Positions 46,642 through 58,885 of a stretch of 64,000 nucleotides of DNA are shown piece by piece. The DNA is from Mesocentrotus franciscanus (Eukaryota; Echinodermata; Echinoidea; Camarodonta; Strongylocentrotidae). The position numbers and the translations under genes are program-made. The notes below the pieces were generated by a model, which was given only the letters and a program-made list of their open reading frames with translations, had not been told where the DNA came from and ran no database searches. The stretch covers positions 8,105,973 to 8,169,972 of the forward strand of contig CP137679.1 of the NCBI GenBank assembly GCA_037976565.1, given 5' to 3'. Each line of letters starts with the position of its first letter. Position 1 is the first letter of the stretch.

Positions 46642-49245
46642 ATGTTACATTCATACGGTACTTCAAATGTTAATATCAGATCTCTTAAGAAGAACTTTGA
46701 AAACCTAAATTGTTTATATGAAGATACATTAGAAAAATTGATATCATTGCCTTATCAGGAGTGTGGAGCAGTGGCGGTTCCAGGGGGCCCGGGGGCCCGG
46801 GATCCCTCCCCTGACCAAAAACCGGGTAAAAACATGTTAATTTTACCTTTTTTTGTAAAAAAGAAGAAAACGGGCCCCTCCCCTTGTGTGTGTGTGTGTG
46901 TGTGTGCTCATGTGAGGGGATGGGTGTTGATTTTTATTTTAAAAAAATGGGCACCGGTCGATTCCAATCAGCAGACGGGCCGAGCCAGCGGCCCGTTGAT
47001 TGGTTGAGCTCGCTATTGCTTCCGCCCAGCAGGCGAGCCGAACTAGCGGCCTGCTGATTGGTCGAGCACTGTGTGCGTCGACCATTAGGCCTTGTGCATA
47101 ATTAGCCGAACCAGCGGCCTGCTGATTGGTCGAGCACCGTGTGCGTCGGCCAATAGGCCTTATGCGTTATTGTTCCAATTATCGATCGAATTATTGACCG
47201 TCGCGCCGGTCCTCCCGTAGAGTATAAAACACCCTTGCTTACATTAGTTTTTATCACCTGACGAAGTGTTGCAGCGGCGCACGAAACGTCGAGATCTTTT
47301 AGATTCCTTATTGACCACATTGCGAGACAAACGAATATCACTAGCGATATTATTTTCGATACTACATCCGCAATGAGTAATATATTTAGCATCAAATAAT
47401 ATCTTGTTTCAACACTAGTATGGTTTCCGTAAGAAACATAGCACTAAGTTATCATTGATTAATCTTGCAAATACACTATTGAAATACTTCGACGAAGGTA
47501 GAACAACAGTTGGCATCTTTATTAAATTTCAAAAGGCATTTGATACTATAAACCACAGCATTCTCCTTTTAAAAATGTCACACTATGGAATACGTGGGTT
47601 AGCCTTGCAATGGTTTGAAGATTATTTGTGTAAACAGATCACAGATATACAATATAAATACAAAATGTCTTTGAAATTGAGTATAACCATGTGATGTCTT
47701 TTAAGGTTCCGTTCTTGGACCAACATTATTTTTACTTTATATAAATGATTTACCTAACTCCACAAACTTTTTCAATTTCAGATTATTTGCTTATGACTCG
47801 AATCTATTTCATACTTTTAATACTAGACAAAAAGAAATTGATTTAGAAATTGTAAGTGAAAATTTAATGAAGGTGCAGGAATGGTATAATGCAAATGAAC
47901 TCACAATTAACTTACAAAAACCAAGCTATATCATTATTTTATCCAAAGGTAGATCATTAGACAAAAAAGGATCTGTCAGAATATCAAGATCAGATATTAC
48001 AGAGGCATCCGTTGCATCATATGTAGGAATTGAAATTGATTGTCACCTTTCAGGTAAAGAATAAACTCAAACAATAAACAAATGCACACGTTAGACAGTA
48101 GGCCTTCTGTTTAAACTGAGACATTTTGTTCCCAAGAATATACTTGTGTTATTATATAAGGCTTTTACACAGCCTCACATCTCTTTTGGAGTAGAAGTAT
48201 GGGGGAGCACTTAATCTAAATTGTATTTATGTTAAGTAAAAAAAAATGGCAATCGGGGCAATCACAGACTCCAAACCTCTTTTTCAAAGTCTAGAAATAT
48301 CAAATATTTGTAAACTTCATGAACTTCTTGTATCAACGTTTATGTATGATTTGGTAACAGGTGTATTATCACACTCTTAAGTCGATTATTGTCAGATGAT
48401 ACAGCACAGATATGCAGCAAAGAGAAAAGAAAGTGGCTTACTCTATCAACCAAAATGTAAGACAACGTAAGGACAATTTGTATTTCGTTTGTAGGAACAA
48501 AGCTGTGGAATGATCTCCTAGATGAAATTAGAATTAAAACATCGAGGTTATCTGTTCACCTACCTTCTATGTAAATGACGTGAGCTCAACCAACCCCCTT
48601 TCGTTTTTTCATTTTATTTTACTTGTCTACCTTTTATATATGTTTACACTTGCTTGTTAACGATTATAGCGGCCCTTAAGCTTTTACAGGATTTGTGCAT
48701 GTACGCACATCTTTCTGATTTCATGTTTATTAATACATCCTTTTCATTTTATGAACATAGTGATGATTATATTTGTTTAAAGATTTGTTATCTTTCATTA
48801 TAATGCTTTAGCACTTAAACTTTTTGTTTTCTTTTCTTTTAGAAATTTAAAAAAAAGTTACATGATGCTGTATTGTTATTTTTGATTATATGTAAGTACA
48901 AAACAAACAAGTTTTACATTCATATGTGTTAACAAATTTTTAAAAAATCTTGCCAAAGAATGGAACTAGGCTCGACTAGCACTTGTGCTAACTTCTAGTT
49001 CCCATTAACAACTTCCCCTAAATATTAGTAATACTCATATTTACGTGTATATCTTTTGTACATTTAATAATATGCAGATCTATGTCTAAATATCGTTCAT
49101 TACTGTTCAATCAACATTAATCTTCTGTTATGTATACATGTATCAGTATTATTCTTTGCATTGTATGATTGCTCATATGTACTGTCATTATTGTGATGTG
49201 TTGTTGTTAATAAATTCAAATTTAAATTCAAATTCAAACGCGAAC
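46642..49245 (+). pseudogene. CR1-group LINE, interrupted, copy 2
   Basis: Same structure as 35938-38530: endonuclease start at 46660, insert from about 46768 to 47395, RT fingers at 47455-47694 (KFQKAFDTINHSILL), the same FAYDSNLF active-site change, and thumb region 47867-48064. Shared stops and the shared active-site change show the LINE was dead before the duplication. Confidence 0.85.
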
Positions 49246-50811
49246 GAAAAGGTTACAACATACATGACATATATACAAGGTGCTCCAAATTAAAGGTACT
49301 TGGTAACATTGTTCAGATGAGAGAAAATAGTGCTAAGGTAGTGACTTCAATGCTAGATGTACAATTGAAGATAATCTTAACGTTTGAATGAAAAGAGACC
49401 ATTATCAATGATAAAAATTGGGGAAAACTGATCTGATCGATTCCTCAATTCTCCCAACTATATTATTACAATTTAATTACATTTTAGGAGAATGTTAATC
49501 GTCACAAAGCAACTAATTGCCTGTATATACCATTCCAGACACTTAACCCTAAAAAGCCGGGCTATTTGAGGTCTTAATACGGCCGGGGGCATTATGGCCC
49601 CCACAAAAATTGGCACGCATGTCAAGTAAAGTGGATAGAATACTATGGTAAATTTAATTTTTTGAAAAATTCACTCATTTGCATATTTATGGTCATTTAT
49701 GCAAATAAGGTCATAAAATTCACCTTTTTACCCATAAATCATATATTCTTTATATTTCAGCATTCTTTTTCACTACATGTATTCGTTAGACCATTTGAAA
49801 CATTGATACGACAAAAAAAATGGAAGAGTTAGGTTATTCCTTATGTTATCTCTTGTTTTGATAATTTCTTATGTATTTCATTGTTTTTTTTACTTTATTT
49901 TTTTGATGTTTTATTTCATTTCTAACTACAATTCAACTAGTTTGACTCCCCAAAAAAACACCTAAACTTTAAACAAGACCCAATAACCAATGTTTTAACT
50001 CTTTTTAGGAAAAATGACATTTCCATATGTTTTGTACACAAATCACGAAAATTAGCGATTTTCGGGCTGACATGCAAAGACAAAAGGTCACGTGACTTTG
50101 TAACTGTACGTCCGATTTTCAACAAAAAAAAATGTTAAAGATGCGCAAGACTCGAAAGAAAAAAGTCAGCGAGCGGCGGGGCGCCATCCGTATGCGTTCC
50201 CGAACAATCCGAAAAATTGTATTAGGGTTAAGTGTTGACAGACTTTTAAAAGCTTGTCTAATGTCTTGTTTTCATGGGAAAACGGTTGGGAAAATTCAAA
50301 AATGGTTGGGAGAATTTACGCCTTCAAAGAAAACCATAAATATCTTTGTGGTTTGAAAACTTTTCTGGATTTTTTTTGCATGTTAGAGGGTTAGTACAGT
50401 AGAAGGTATATATTAAGTGACAATTCATACAAAAATTACGCAGTTTTTCCATCAACCTTCAACAATGTTACCGAGTAACTTTAATATCGACTAGACAGCA
50501 TGGCATTTGAAATTGTTGGCACACCATTGAAAGTTATTATGACTTCCTTCCCCTTGATAATATAACATGATTAAATGTGTATTGAACCAGCGCACCTGCA
50601 ATGTCAGGAAAGAAAATAATAAACATAACGAATATGGCGACGTTGAACTGACAATTTCTTTTTAACCAGCAATAATAGACTTAACATCAATACATGTATG
50701 TAACAGACATCACTCTTTGGTATAGGCCTACGATGCTACGACCATAACTTGCATAGGTTGAATAAATGATATTTTGCTCAGAAACGACATTTCAAATGTG
50801 CAATGTGCAAA

Positions 50812-52275
50812 CAGCCTTTTCACACACAGCTAAAATTCTATAAACATGATTAGTATAAACGTGTTTAAAACGTGTTTAAACTAATCACGAGCCTTTCACA
50901 CACAGAAATTCGGTGCCGATCGTTCGTGATTATAACCGCTCTTAGAATGCGCAGTAGAGCCATTGCGCATTGTGTTTGCTAGAATATCTCTTTATTGCGA
51001 CAGCCAGAACTGGTAATCATCTTCTGGATTTTTTTCTCCCCCCACAAATCCAACAACACCAGGGTCTCCTGCCCATTCCATATAGAACCACGTCCTAAGT
51101 CAGATTCCGACATTAATCAATATATCAGGTCACGACAAAAGATGAAATTAAATACTTATATTAGACAGTAACCTTAAAAGCAGCGTGGATTCATAATAGT
51201 ACACGATCGAACGCAAGCTTAAGCTGTTGTTGTTAAATACCGGATGCGGAGAAGCCAGAAAGGTCAGGTCATATCAAACAGAGCGCGCGCTCATCCAGTT
51301 TAAACACGTTTAAACACGAATAACCTTTCACACACAAAATGTCAAGCTCACTAGATACGAACTTCGTATCCGCAGCCTGCTTTTAGGCAGCCTTTTCACA
51401 CACAGCTAAAATTCATCGTATCCAGAGATGATTAGTATAAACATGTTTAACTCAACAGTTTTAAACATGTTTATAGAAAATTTTCCCAGTGTGAACATCG
51501 TTTATACGATGTTGGGATAGATACGAAGTCGCGATGCAAACGCCCCTAAAAGCAGGCTGCGGATACGAAGTTCGTATCGAGTGAGCTTGACATTTTGTGT
51601 GTGAAAGGTTATTCGTGTTTAAACGTGTTTAAACTGGATGAGCGCGCGCTCTGTTTGATATGACCTGACCTTTCTGGCTTCTCCGCATCCGGTATTTAAC
51701 AACAACAGCTTAAGCTTGCGTTCGATTGTGTACTATTATAATCCACGCTGCTTTTAAGGTTACTGTCTAATATAAGTATTTAATTTCATCTTTGTCGTGA
51801 CCTGATATATTGATTAATGTCGGAATCTGACTTAGGACGTGGTTCTATATGGAATGGGCAGGAGACCCTGGTGTTGTTGGATTTGTGGGGAGAAAAAATC
51901 CAGAAGATGATTGCCAGTTCTGGCTGTCGCAATAAAGAGATATTCTAGTAAACACAATGCGCAATGGCTCTACTGCGCATTCTAAGAGCGGTTATAATCA
52001 CGAACGATCGGCACCGAATTTCTGTGTGTGAGAGGCTCGTGATTAGTTTAAACACGTTTTAAACACGTTTATACTAATCATGTTTATAGAATTTTAGCTG
52101 TGTGTGAAAAGGCTGCTAGGCGTATGCATCGCGACTTCGTATCTAACCCAACATCGTATAAACGATGTTCACACTGGGAAAATTTTCTATAAACATGTTT
52201 AAAACTGTTGAGTTAAACATGTTTATGCTAATCATCTCTGGATACGATGAATTTTAGCTGTGTGTGAAAAGGCTG
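50812..52275. mobile_element. Composite inverted-repeat structure X-Y-X'-Y', copy-2-specific
   Basis: X (50812-51388) is the reverse complement of X' (51545-52115), and Y (51389-51544) is the reverse complement of Y' (52116-52275). Both X and Y begin CAGCCTTTTCACACACAGCT, so this TIR occurs four times. In copy 1 the site reads 'gcaaacacgcattac' (about 41137) without the insert. Here the flanks are 'gtgcaaa' and 'aaaaaacacgc'. No transposase is present. The two inverted pairs interlock rather than nest. Confidence 0.9.
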
Positions 52276-52730
52276 AAAAAACACGCACTACATGTTTTAA
52301 ACGCTATACGCATTATGTATACATTATGATTTGTACAAATTTTAAACACAATCATCGTAATTTCCACAAACAACATAAAATATCCACAGAAAAGCTTCCC
52401 AATTGCCCTCTCCACTTTATGTAAAAAACAAATACATACCGTTGTTGTTTTTTCACACACAAAATATGGCACGGTATCACGCAAAGAGTTTTAAATTCCA
52501 AATTATAATATCCGTGTTTGGCGGTCAGTCGCGAAAGCAGGAAAGCATATATTTACGGTAGGCAATATTTTGGAGCATGTAGCGGGCTGCGCACGTCACT
52601 ACATGAAGGAAATGTCGACGCCCCTAATTATGTCTGTGCCGGCGGCGTGCGTACACCATAGACACTGTTCTCCGGATTTAACTCTATGGCGTACGCTTAC
52701 ACGCTATATAAGGAACATGTATTACACTAT

Positions 52731-53741
52731 GGGATGTTTCAGGAAATGTGGACATTGGCAGTTGCCTAGCCCCCCACCCCCACCCCGCCCCTTCCAGTCA
52801 GATGAGCATATTTTGATACCTCATTTGTGACAATGGCAGGTCACTCATTCTTTCTTTCTCTCTTTCTTTCTTTTTCTCTTTAACATACTTTTTCAAAAAA
52901 GTGAGAGGGGCTCGAGCCCCACCGTTCTGCAGGCCCTGACATGAAGGCTTCTAAATAAGCATATTTTTTGGCCTAACTGTAAATTTGGGAATTTTTCATT
53001 TTCCAACAAACGCATACTAAAGGATAATTTACACAAAAAATTAGAAAAAAATCCCGGAAAATAATGTAATTTCAGCAACATGTGTAAATCACGTTTGCAT
53101 TTTATTTTATTTTGATTTAAAAAAATGTTATTCTATGTTCAAAAAGACCATATCATGTATGCAACGGGCATGATAGAATTCTAATGTAGACGGTGATGTG
53201 TTAATTATAAGCTGGTACCTAATGACATTTTCCAATCATCAAATCGTGAGATCCTTAGAAGTTCAAGGAGTTAGTAACGATTTAAAGTTATTCATGGCTA
53301 AGCAGAACAGATTTCAAATTGATCTCAGTTGTAGTTGTGGAACTTCCTATTTGAAACACACAAAGGCTAAAACTGAGATTCAATCGAATCAAGTAGTTTC
53401 ATAATGTTCCTTCGATTTTTGTACCGAATTACTTGTAATCGAGCGAAAAAATAACTTTGCATACCTAGTCGAAACTATTTTATGAGAAAAGTTTACGTAA
53501 TTCTAATCTAATCACAATAGGAATTATGCGGAGTATTGGTTGCTTACAAGCATACACTTGTTTTCTTAGTAGTCAGGCAAAATAAACCATTAAACCAAAC
53601 ATGGCGATATTATATTATATTCATATTGATCGATGCACTAACTTGTCTTGGTCATGGGCAAGATTATGACAACCGGCTGGAAGGGGGCGGGGTGGGGTGG
53701 GGGTAGGCAACTGCCAATGTCCACATTTCCTGAAACATCCC
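52731..53741. mobile_element. Foldback-type element with about 70-bp inverted ends, copy 2
   Basis: Counterpart of 41596-42572. It retains a 47-bp stretch ('ggggctcgagccccaccg' region near 52905) that copy 1 lacks. Confidence 0.7.
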
Positions 53742-54823
53742 AGAGTACAGAAGAAGAACTTATCAAGTGCACTCAGCGCTCCAAATCTTTTGAACTTTCT
53801 GCACTACTAAATGTCTAATCACTTTTGTCCAGTTAATATACCGAGATACTCGCCAAAATCAGAGGAATATCTACAATAAAGCACCTGTTTGGCTCAAAAT
53901 GTATATTTCACACACTACATCACTCATTGAAATTGATATCAGGATGAAGGTATTTTAATTATCCATCTGTTGACACCAAATACATGGTGATTAGAGGTTT
54001 TAGTTAAAAGTTATCTTTAAAACTCGATGTAAACACACCAAACAGGTCCTTAATACACTATTACAGTTAATACACATGTGGGCAAAAATGTTGTTTTTGT
54101 GGAAATCAAATCAATAACTTTAGATTGCTATAACTTTTTATTGAAAAGATATATAAACATCTCCCTTGCACAGGATATTGTCTTTTACATAAGCACATTT
54201 CTGGAAGGTTATGAAAAAATGCATTTCTCCGATTTTTATATATGGAAAATAATTTTTTTTGATAACATTCAATATTTCGAAAAAAATTTCCAAAAATCAT
54301 GTTTTTTTACTTAAATTTGCGATGTTAATTAATCCTAACTTCGTTGAAATAGTTATCAAAATGTAGATAATTTAATTTACTTTCATATGACACCAAACTC
54401 ATGGTGGTTCAAGGTTTCCTTAAAATATTATTTACAAAATAATATTATGTCGTCAAAGGGCCGCTTTTGGGGGGTGCCTCCCCCTGGCCACACCCACCAC
54501 TTAGAACATGCCAGACAGTCAATTTGTTATATGGAGCTATGCGATCTTTACATCTGTGCACATGGAAATTGGTTTCCTTCCCAGCTAGGTTGACACCCTG
54601 GCTCCCGTACTAATAGGCTATTTCAGCACATCTAAACTGCTGTTTCTAGCTAGAGCTAGGCCTATATGTATTTCACCAAACTTAACGGTATTGTTTTGAC
54701 TACATTAATTAAATCTATACTTGCATCAATTAAGTTATTGCATTTCTATATTTGTATTGTATTGTTTTGACTACATATACTTGCATCAATCAAGTTATTG
54801 CATTTTACCTGTTCCAAGCTGCA

Positions 54824-56046
54824 GACACTTTGCGAAGATGTCATCCTCTGTCATCTTCACATATGAGTGTTGTTGTGGTGCAGAACGAAAGACCTTTGCT
54901 CTTCGCCACTCCTTTTGCCTATTGTGTGGTTGGATGCGTACTACATCACCTGGCGTCAATGAAGCCATTTCCTTTGCTGGGCGATTGAAGTGATATGCTT
55001 GCTGATCCTTGGTCTCCTCCATCTGTTCTTTCACCCAAGGGGGAACCTCACATTTCAGTAGCTTTGCAGTATTTGGTAGGATAGTACGGGGTCTTCTATT
55101 CATTGGTCGTTGCACTGGACTAGAAGAGAACCCTGGGGTTGGCGTATTTCTAAATGCCAACAAACTCAGATATGGGTCTGTGTGTCCTTCTTTAGCCTTC
55201 TTGACGAATGCCTTGGCGGTCATCACAGCATTTTCCACTTTACCATTTGCCTGAGGATAAAGTGGAGACGTTTTTGTGGGCTTGAATTCCCACTTGGCCC
55301 CAAACTTGGCAAATTCGCCGGATGCGAACTGTGGGCCATTGTCCGTCACCACTTCCTCTGGAATTCCATGTCGGGCAAAGAGGGCTTTAAGTTTGTGTCT
55401 CACAGTAGCTGAAGTTGTAGTTGTCAGATAGTCCACCTCTATGAATTTGGGATAGTAGTCTGTTATGACCAGGTAGTTGCGGGAATCAAGGACAAACAGA
55501 TCTGCCCCTACTTTTGCCCATGGTGTGTCTGGTACCTCATGTTGCTGTAGAGGCTCCTCCTGCTGCCTGGTACCCATGACTCTACACACATCACATCTCT
55601 GTATGTAGTTCTTCACTTCACTGTTCATTTGGGGCCAATATAGGCATTCTCGTGCTCTCTTTAAACAACTGCTTTCTCCAATATGTGAAGAATGTAGTCG
55701 TTCTATAATGCCCTTCCTCATGCTATTAGGCATCACTACTCTTTCACCTCTGGAGATGAGACCATCCGAGATGCTTAATTAATCCCTTATGTAAAAGTAT
55801 GGTGTGATATCTGATGGGAGATCTTGTTGCCTCCTTTGGCCATCCATTCATTACTGTTGCATGTAGCTCTTGCATCACGTCATCCTCTGCTGTGCATTGC
55901 TTTAGCTTTTCCAACAATGGTTTTGCAATTGGCAGGTGAGTTGCAGTATATTGACAGCCAATAAATCTACTGTCACTATGAAAACTTCTTAAAATGTCAA
56001 AGTCACGCAACGTACTGCATGTTATAAGAGCTGATATTTCTATCAC
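54824..56046 (-). pseudogene. Gypsy-type retrotransposon pol fragment (linker and integrase)
   Basis: The minus strand begins near 56046 with the end of the RNase H-integrase linker (DDVMQELHATVMNGWPKE). It shifts frame near 55745-55770 and continues for about 300 residues. Visible are a zinc-binding HHCC module (HSSHIG ... CDVC), and the integrase core with GADLF, TDNGPQF and GKVENAV, giving D, D-x35-E. A C-terminal region with LTPGDVVRIQP, as in Gypsy integrases, follows. RT, protease and gag are absent upstream, no LTR is seen on either side, and the 3' side stops at the border of the large duplication. The catalytic triad is intact in the fragment, but it is truncated and frameshifted. 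Confidence 0.9.
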
Positions 56047-56740
56047 ACTTCATTCTACCATGTAATACTTCCAAAACACTTCACATAGCCAGTAGTCCTC
56101 ATAGTGGGCTATGATATTTTCTAATAAAAAATGAACATCTAATACGTATACATAAAATATACATGAAAATTGAAGCTTTTAAGCCCTTTCAAACCAGTTG
56201 ACGCTATATAATTAAATGATCTTAAAGAGGATGAGCGTATCGTTGCACCAGTAAGTTATCATGCTCAGCAAACATTCACTTAATATACTGAAAGCCATAT
56301 TTCATTCGTACGGTGATGGTCCAAGATAATTATGCAGTCTTCTTTTCGGGTATGATAATGAGCGGAAACGGCAAAGGACCCCCTGTCTCCCTATACTCCC
56401 CAAGGGCGTGTACAGCCCCTAACACGCTGCACCCCTTATACCACATGTTGGAAGGCCTGGAGACCAATTTTGCATCCCCTTTTCTGATCTTTGATACTCT
56501 TAGGACCGGTGGTGTAGCGTAGATCAACTAGTTATTGAAGCGCCCTTGCATATCATCGGAGAAGGGAGGAGGGGAGCATGTACTTACTATACCGGTATAT
56601 AGGTAGATGACATGCGAATAAAAAAGGTCAGTGATTTAGACGACGGGTGTTGAAGGGGTCCTCGAGTCTGTTCACCTTACCTTTCCAATATCCCTTTATC
56701 ACCCATCTTTTCCTCCATTCGACTGGGGATACCCCACCCC
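56047..56740. other. No recognised feature
   Basis: The open frames at 56313-56527 overlap on opposite strands and show no motif. Nothing else is supported. Confidence 0.5.
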
Positions 56741-56759
56741 TCGTAGAGAGAATTAGACT

Positions 56760-57062
56760 GGGGGGGCAAGACAGAGAGAGAGAGAGAAAGAGAGAGAAAG
56801 AGAGTGGCGGCTTAACAATATTATTACAGTGAAAGAGGGAGGGAGAGAGTTAGAATGCAGGGGGGACAGCACACAGAAAGAGAGAGGGGTGGCTAAAAGA
56901 GAGAGAGAGAGAGAGAAGGGGGAGTTAGAATGGGGGAGGGGAGCAGGGCAGAGAGAAAGAGGGTGTATTATCGATAAACAGGCGGGGATGAGGGAGAGGG
57001 AGTTAGAAGGGGTACAGGACAAAGATAGAATGAGGGGGTGACTGAATAAGAGGGGAAGAAGG
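56760..57062. repeat. Purine-rich (GAGA/GGGA) low-complexity tract
   Basis: Repeated 'agagagagagaaagagagag' and 'ggggagttagaatggggg' words. The long frames on both strands are compositional. Confidence 0.9.
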
Positions 57063-57279
57063 AGAAGGAGTTAAAATGTGGGAGACAGCTCCCAGTGGAT
57101 GCTTAATTGAAACGTGAGTGTATTATTATCAAAGCGATATAGATCGAGTATTGACTTGACGTGCTTTTGTCGTGACAATTACGTTTTTTTCCTTCCAAAA
57201 GACGACATCAAACATTATACATGTATTTCAAGCTCTGATATTTTTGCCAATAACAAAAAATGCATACACAATTTTTTTT

Positions 57280-57557
57280 AATAAAATTTAAAGAGTAGAC
57301 AACGATTTAAAAGGGTTTATTGACAGGCTGACAAAATGTAGGTCAAGAGGTTGTTTACATTTTTGAGGGAAATTCACGCGCTAGGAAATGTAATACTTTG
57401 TATTACATTGGAAGGAAATGTACAAGCGTATGTACGCTTATCAAGCAAGCGCGGAAAATACCGCCAGCAAATTAAAAATAGCACGAAGGGGCTTTCATTC
57501 TAGTTATGGCTTTCATTTTGAATGGACAAGAAGAAAATTTACGGAGTCTAAAACATT
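57280..57557 (+). repeat. Terminal block A1 of the Ngaro/DIRS-like element
   Basis: This 278-bp block recurs at 60856-61134 and 62292-62569. It contains two adjacent perfect hairpins: AATGTAATAC around TTT (57387-57409) and AAGCGTA around TG (57424-57439). After it, a 21-bp word 'gagtctaaaacattattaga' is doubled (57544-57585), and the element interior begins. Confidence 0.9.
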
Positions 57558-57800
57558 ATTAGAGGAGTCTAAAACATTATTAGAGGATTTGGATTAATAC
57601 TAACGTTAGCACTGCACTGGAATAATTAGTTGGATATATAACGCTGAATTATTTCTTCTCGTGAGCGACCAGCGGGATTATACTCGGGTTTTGGGCTGGC
57701 CTTTGTCGTTGGGCCTGATTAGGAAGGAGAGTCCATATCATTATCAACTTGAACTGTTAGTGTTGGTGGCCTTGTTCGCATCTCTACTGGCGGGAGTACG

Positions 57801-58073
57801 TTGGCGATCATGCCAAAAGCGAAGAAGAAATCCGTGGCCGGGAGGAAGAGGGGTGGTGAGACGGCGCCCAGGGCAACGTTACCTCCAAGTCAGGCGGAGA
57901 ATCCGAGAGCGGATGCAGCGTTACCCCCAAGTCAGGCGAGGAAAAGTCCGAGGGCAAGGGCGAAGGCAACGTCAACGCCTGTCGGAGTGGGCCCCAGCGG
58001 CGCCGACGATCAGGGCGTGCTTTCGGAAACATCGGCAAAATTGAATTCGCCAGCGGAAACATCAAAACAATAA
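57801..58073 (+). pseudogene. ORF1-like basic, Pro/Ala-rich N-terminal region of the Ngaro/DIRS-like element
   Basis: The frame from ATG 57801 encodes about 90 residues starting MAIMPKAKKKSVAGRKRG, with a degenerate internal repeat around LPPSQA. The low-complexity basic composition fits a gag-like N-terminus. It stops at the junction with the inserted LINE fragment near 58070, so the original protein is cut. Other frames here (57661-58044, minus 57808-58065) are shadows. No zinc knuckle is visible. Confidence 0.5.
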
Positions 58074-58074
58074 T

Positions 58075-58885
58075 TTTTAAACGTCATATCTGGAGAAAGG
58101 CAAGTTTGTTGGGCTTGTATATTTTTACCTACCGAAACGAAGTAGTCATTGAATTCGTTCAAAATTTGTTTATGGTCATAGATAATTTCATCATTGATAA
58201 ATAACTGTGGAATATTATTGCAAACTTTCTTCTTAGTAGGTAAGAACTGCTGCATAGATGAAAGAAGAGTATTGTTATTAGAGCTGTTTTCAATACAATT
58301 TCCAATATATTCACGTTTTGCTTTCCTAATAACAGCAGTGACTTTATTTCTTAAGGATTTGTAAATGCGCCAGTCAGCGTCATCTTTTGACTTTTTGGCA
58401 GTCTGTTTAGCAGCATTTTTCTCTTCAATCAAATCTAAGATGGTTTGGTTAATCCATTTTGATGTTTTATTCTTGATCCTCATTCTTTTTATGGGTGCTA
58501 TATCATCCAATATATAATTCAATTTACTTTCAAATGCTCCATACGCCATTTGGGGACAAACATATTCTTGTATACAATCAAAATTAATACGTTCAATATT
58601 ATTTTGCACTATGTTGGGTTTCAGTTTCTTTATATTCCTCATCATTCTATATTTATGCATTACATTACACTTAGGAAGTTTCCCCTTTACACAATATACC
58701 ATATAGTGGTCACTCAGAGTTACATACAATACTCCACTTGACTGAATTTGCTGGGAATTGTTCGTCACAATCAAATCAATTAATGAACTTGAGTTATTTG
58801 TTACACGAGTTGCTTCCATTATAAGTTGCTCACATCTATTATTATGAAACATTAACGCATGTTCTTTGGAATACAAAATGCTGCC
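58075..58885 (-). pseudogene. CR1-group LINE fragment (endonuclease end and linker) inside the SGNH element
   Basis: The minus strand carries MEATRVTNNSSSLIDLIVTN and LSDHYMVYCVKG, the last endonuclease motifs including the catalytic SDH. Then come a basic linker (KAKREYIGNCIE) and NEFNDYFVSVG, which normally precedes the RT. Both ends are truncated: there is no RT, no 3' UTR and no A- or microsatellite tail at the left side. The frame stays open for over 250 residues, so the fragment may be fairly young. Junctions (about 58070-58085 and 58850-58895) are approximate. Confidence 0.8.

Larger units (their letters stand above)
44969..54823. repeat. Large direct duplication, copy 2 (9.9 kb)
   Basis: It matches 34272-43654 throughout. 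It lacks the TA-flanked element and the hairpin of copy 1, but carries the inverted-repeat structure 50812-52275. Lengths agree once these are taken into account (9383 - 983 + 1464 is about 9864). The right end meets Gypsy integrase sequence at 54824. Confidence 0.95.

Noticed and set aside
54795..54823. Last residues of the integrase frame
   Set aside because: They come from the tandem repeat of the duplication, not from Gypsy; the fragment is taken to start at 54824.
56753..57041. Ser/Leu-rich and Glu/Arg-rich frames
   Set aside because: Compositional products of the GA-rich tract.
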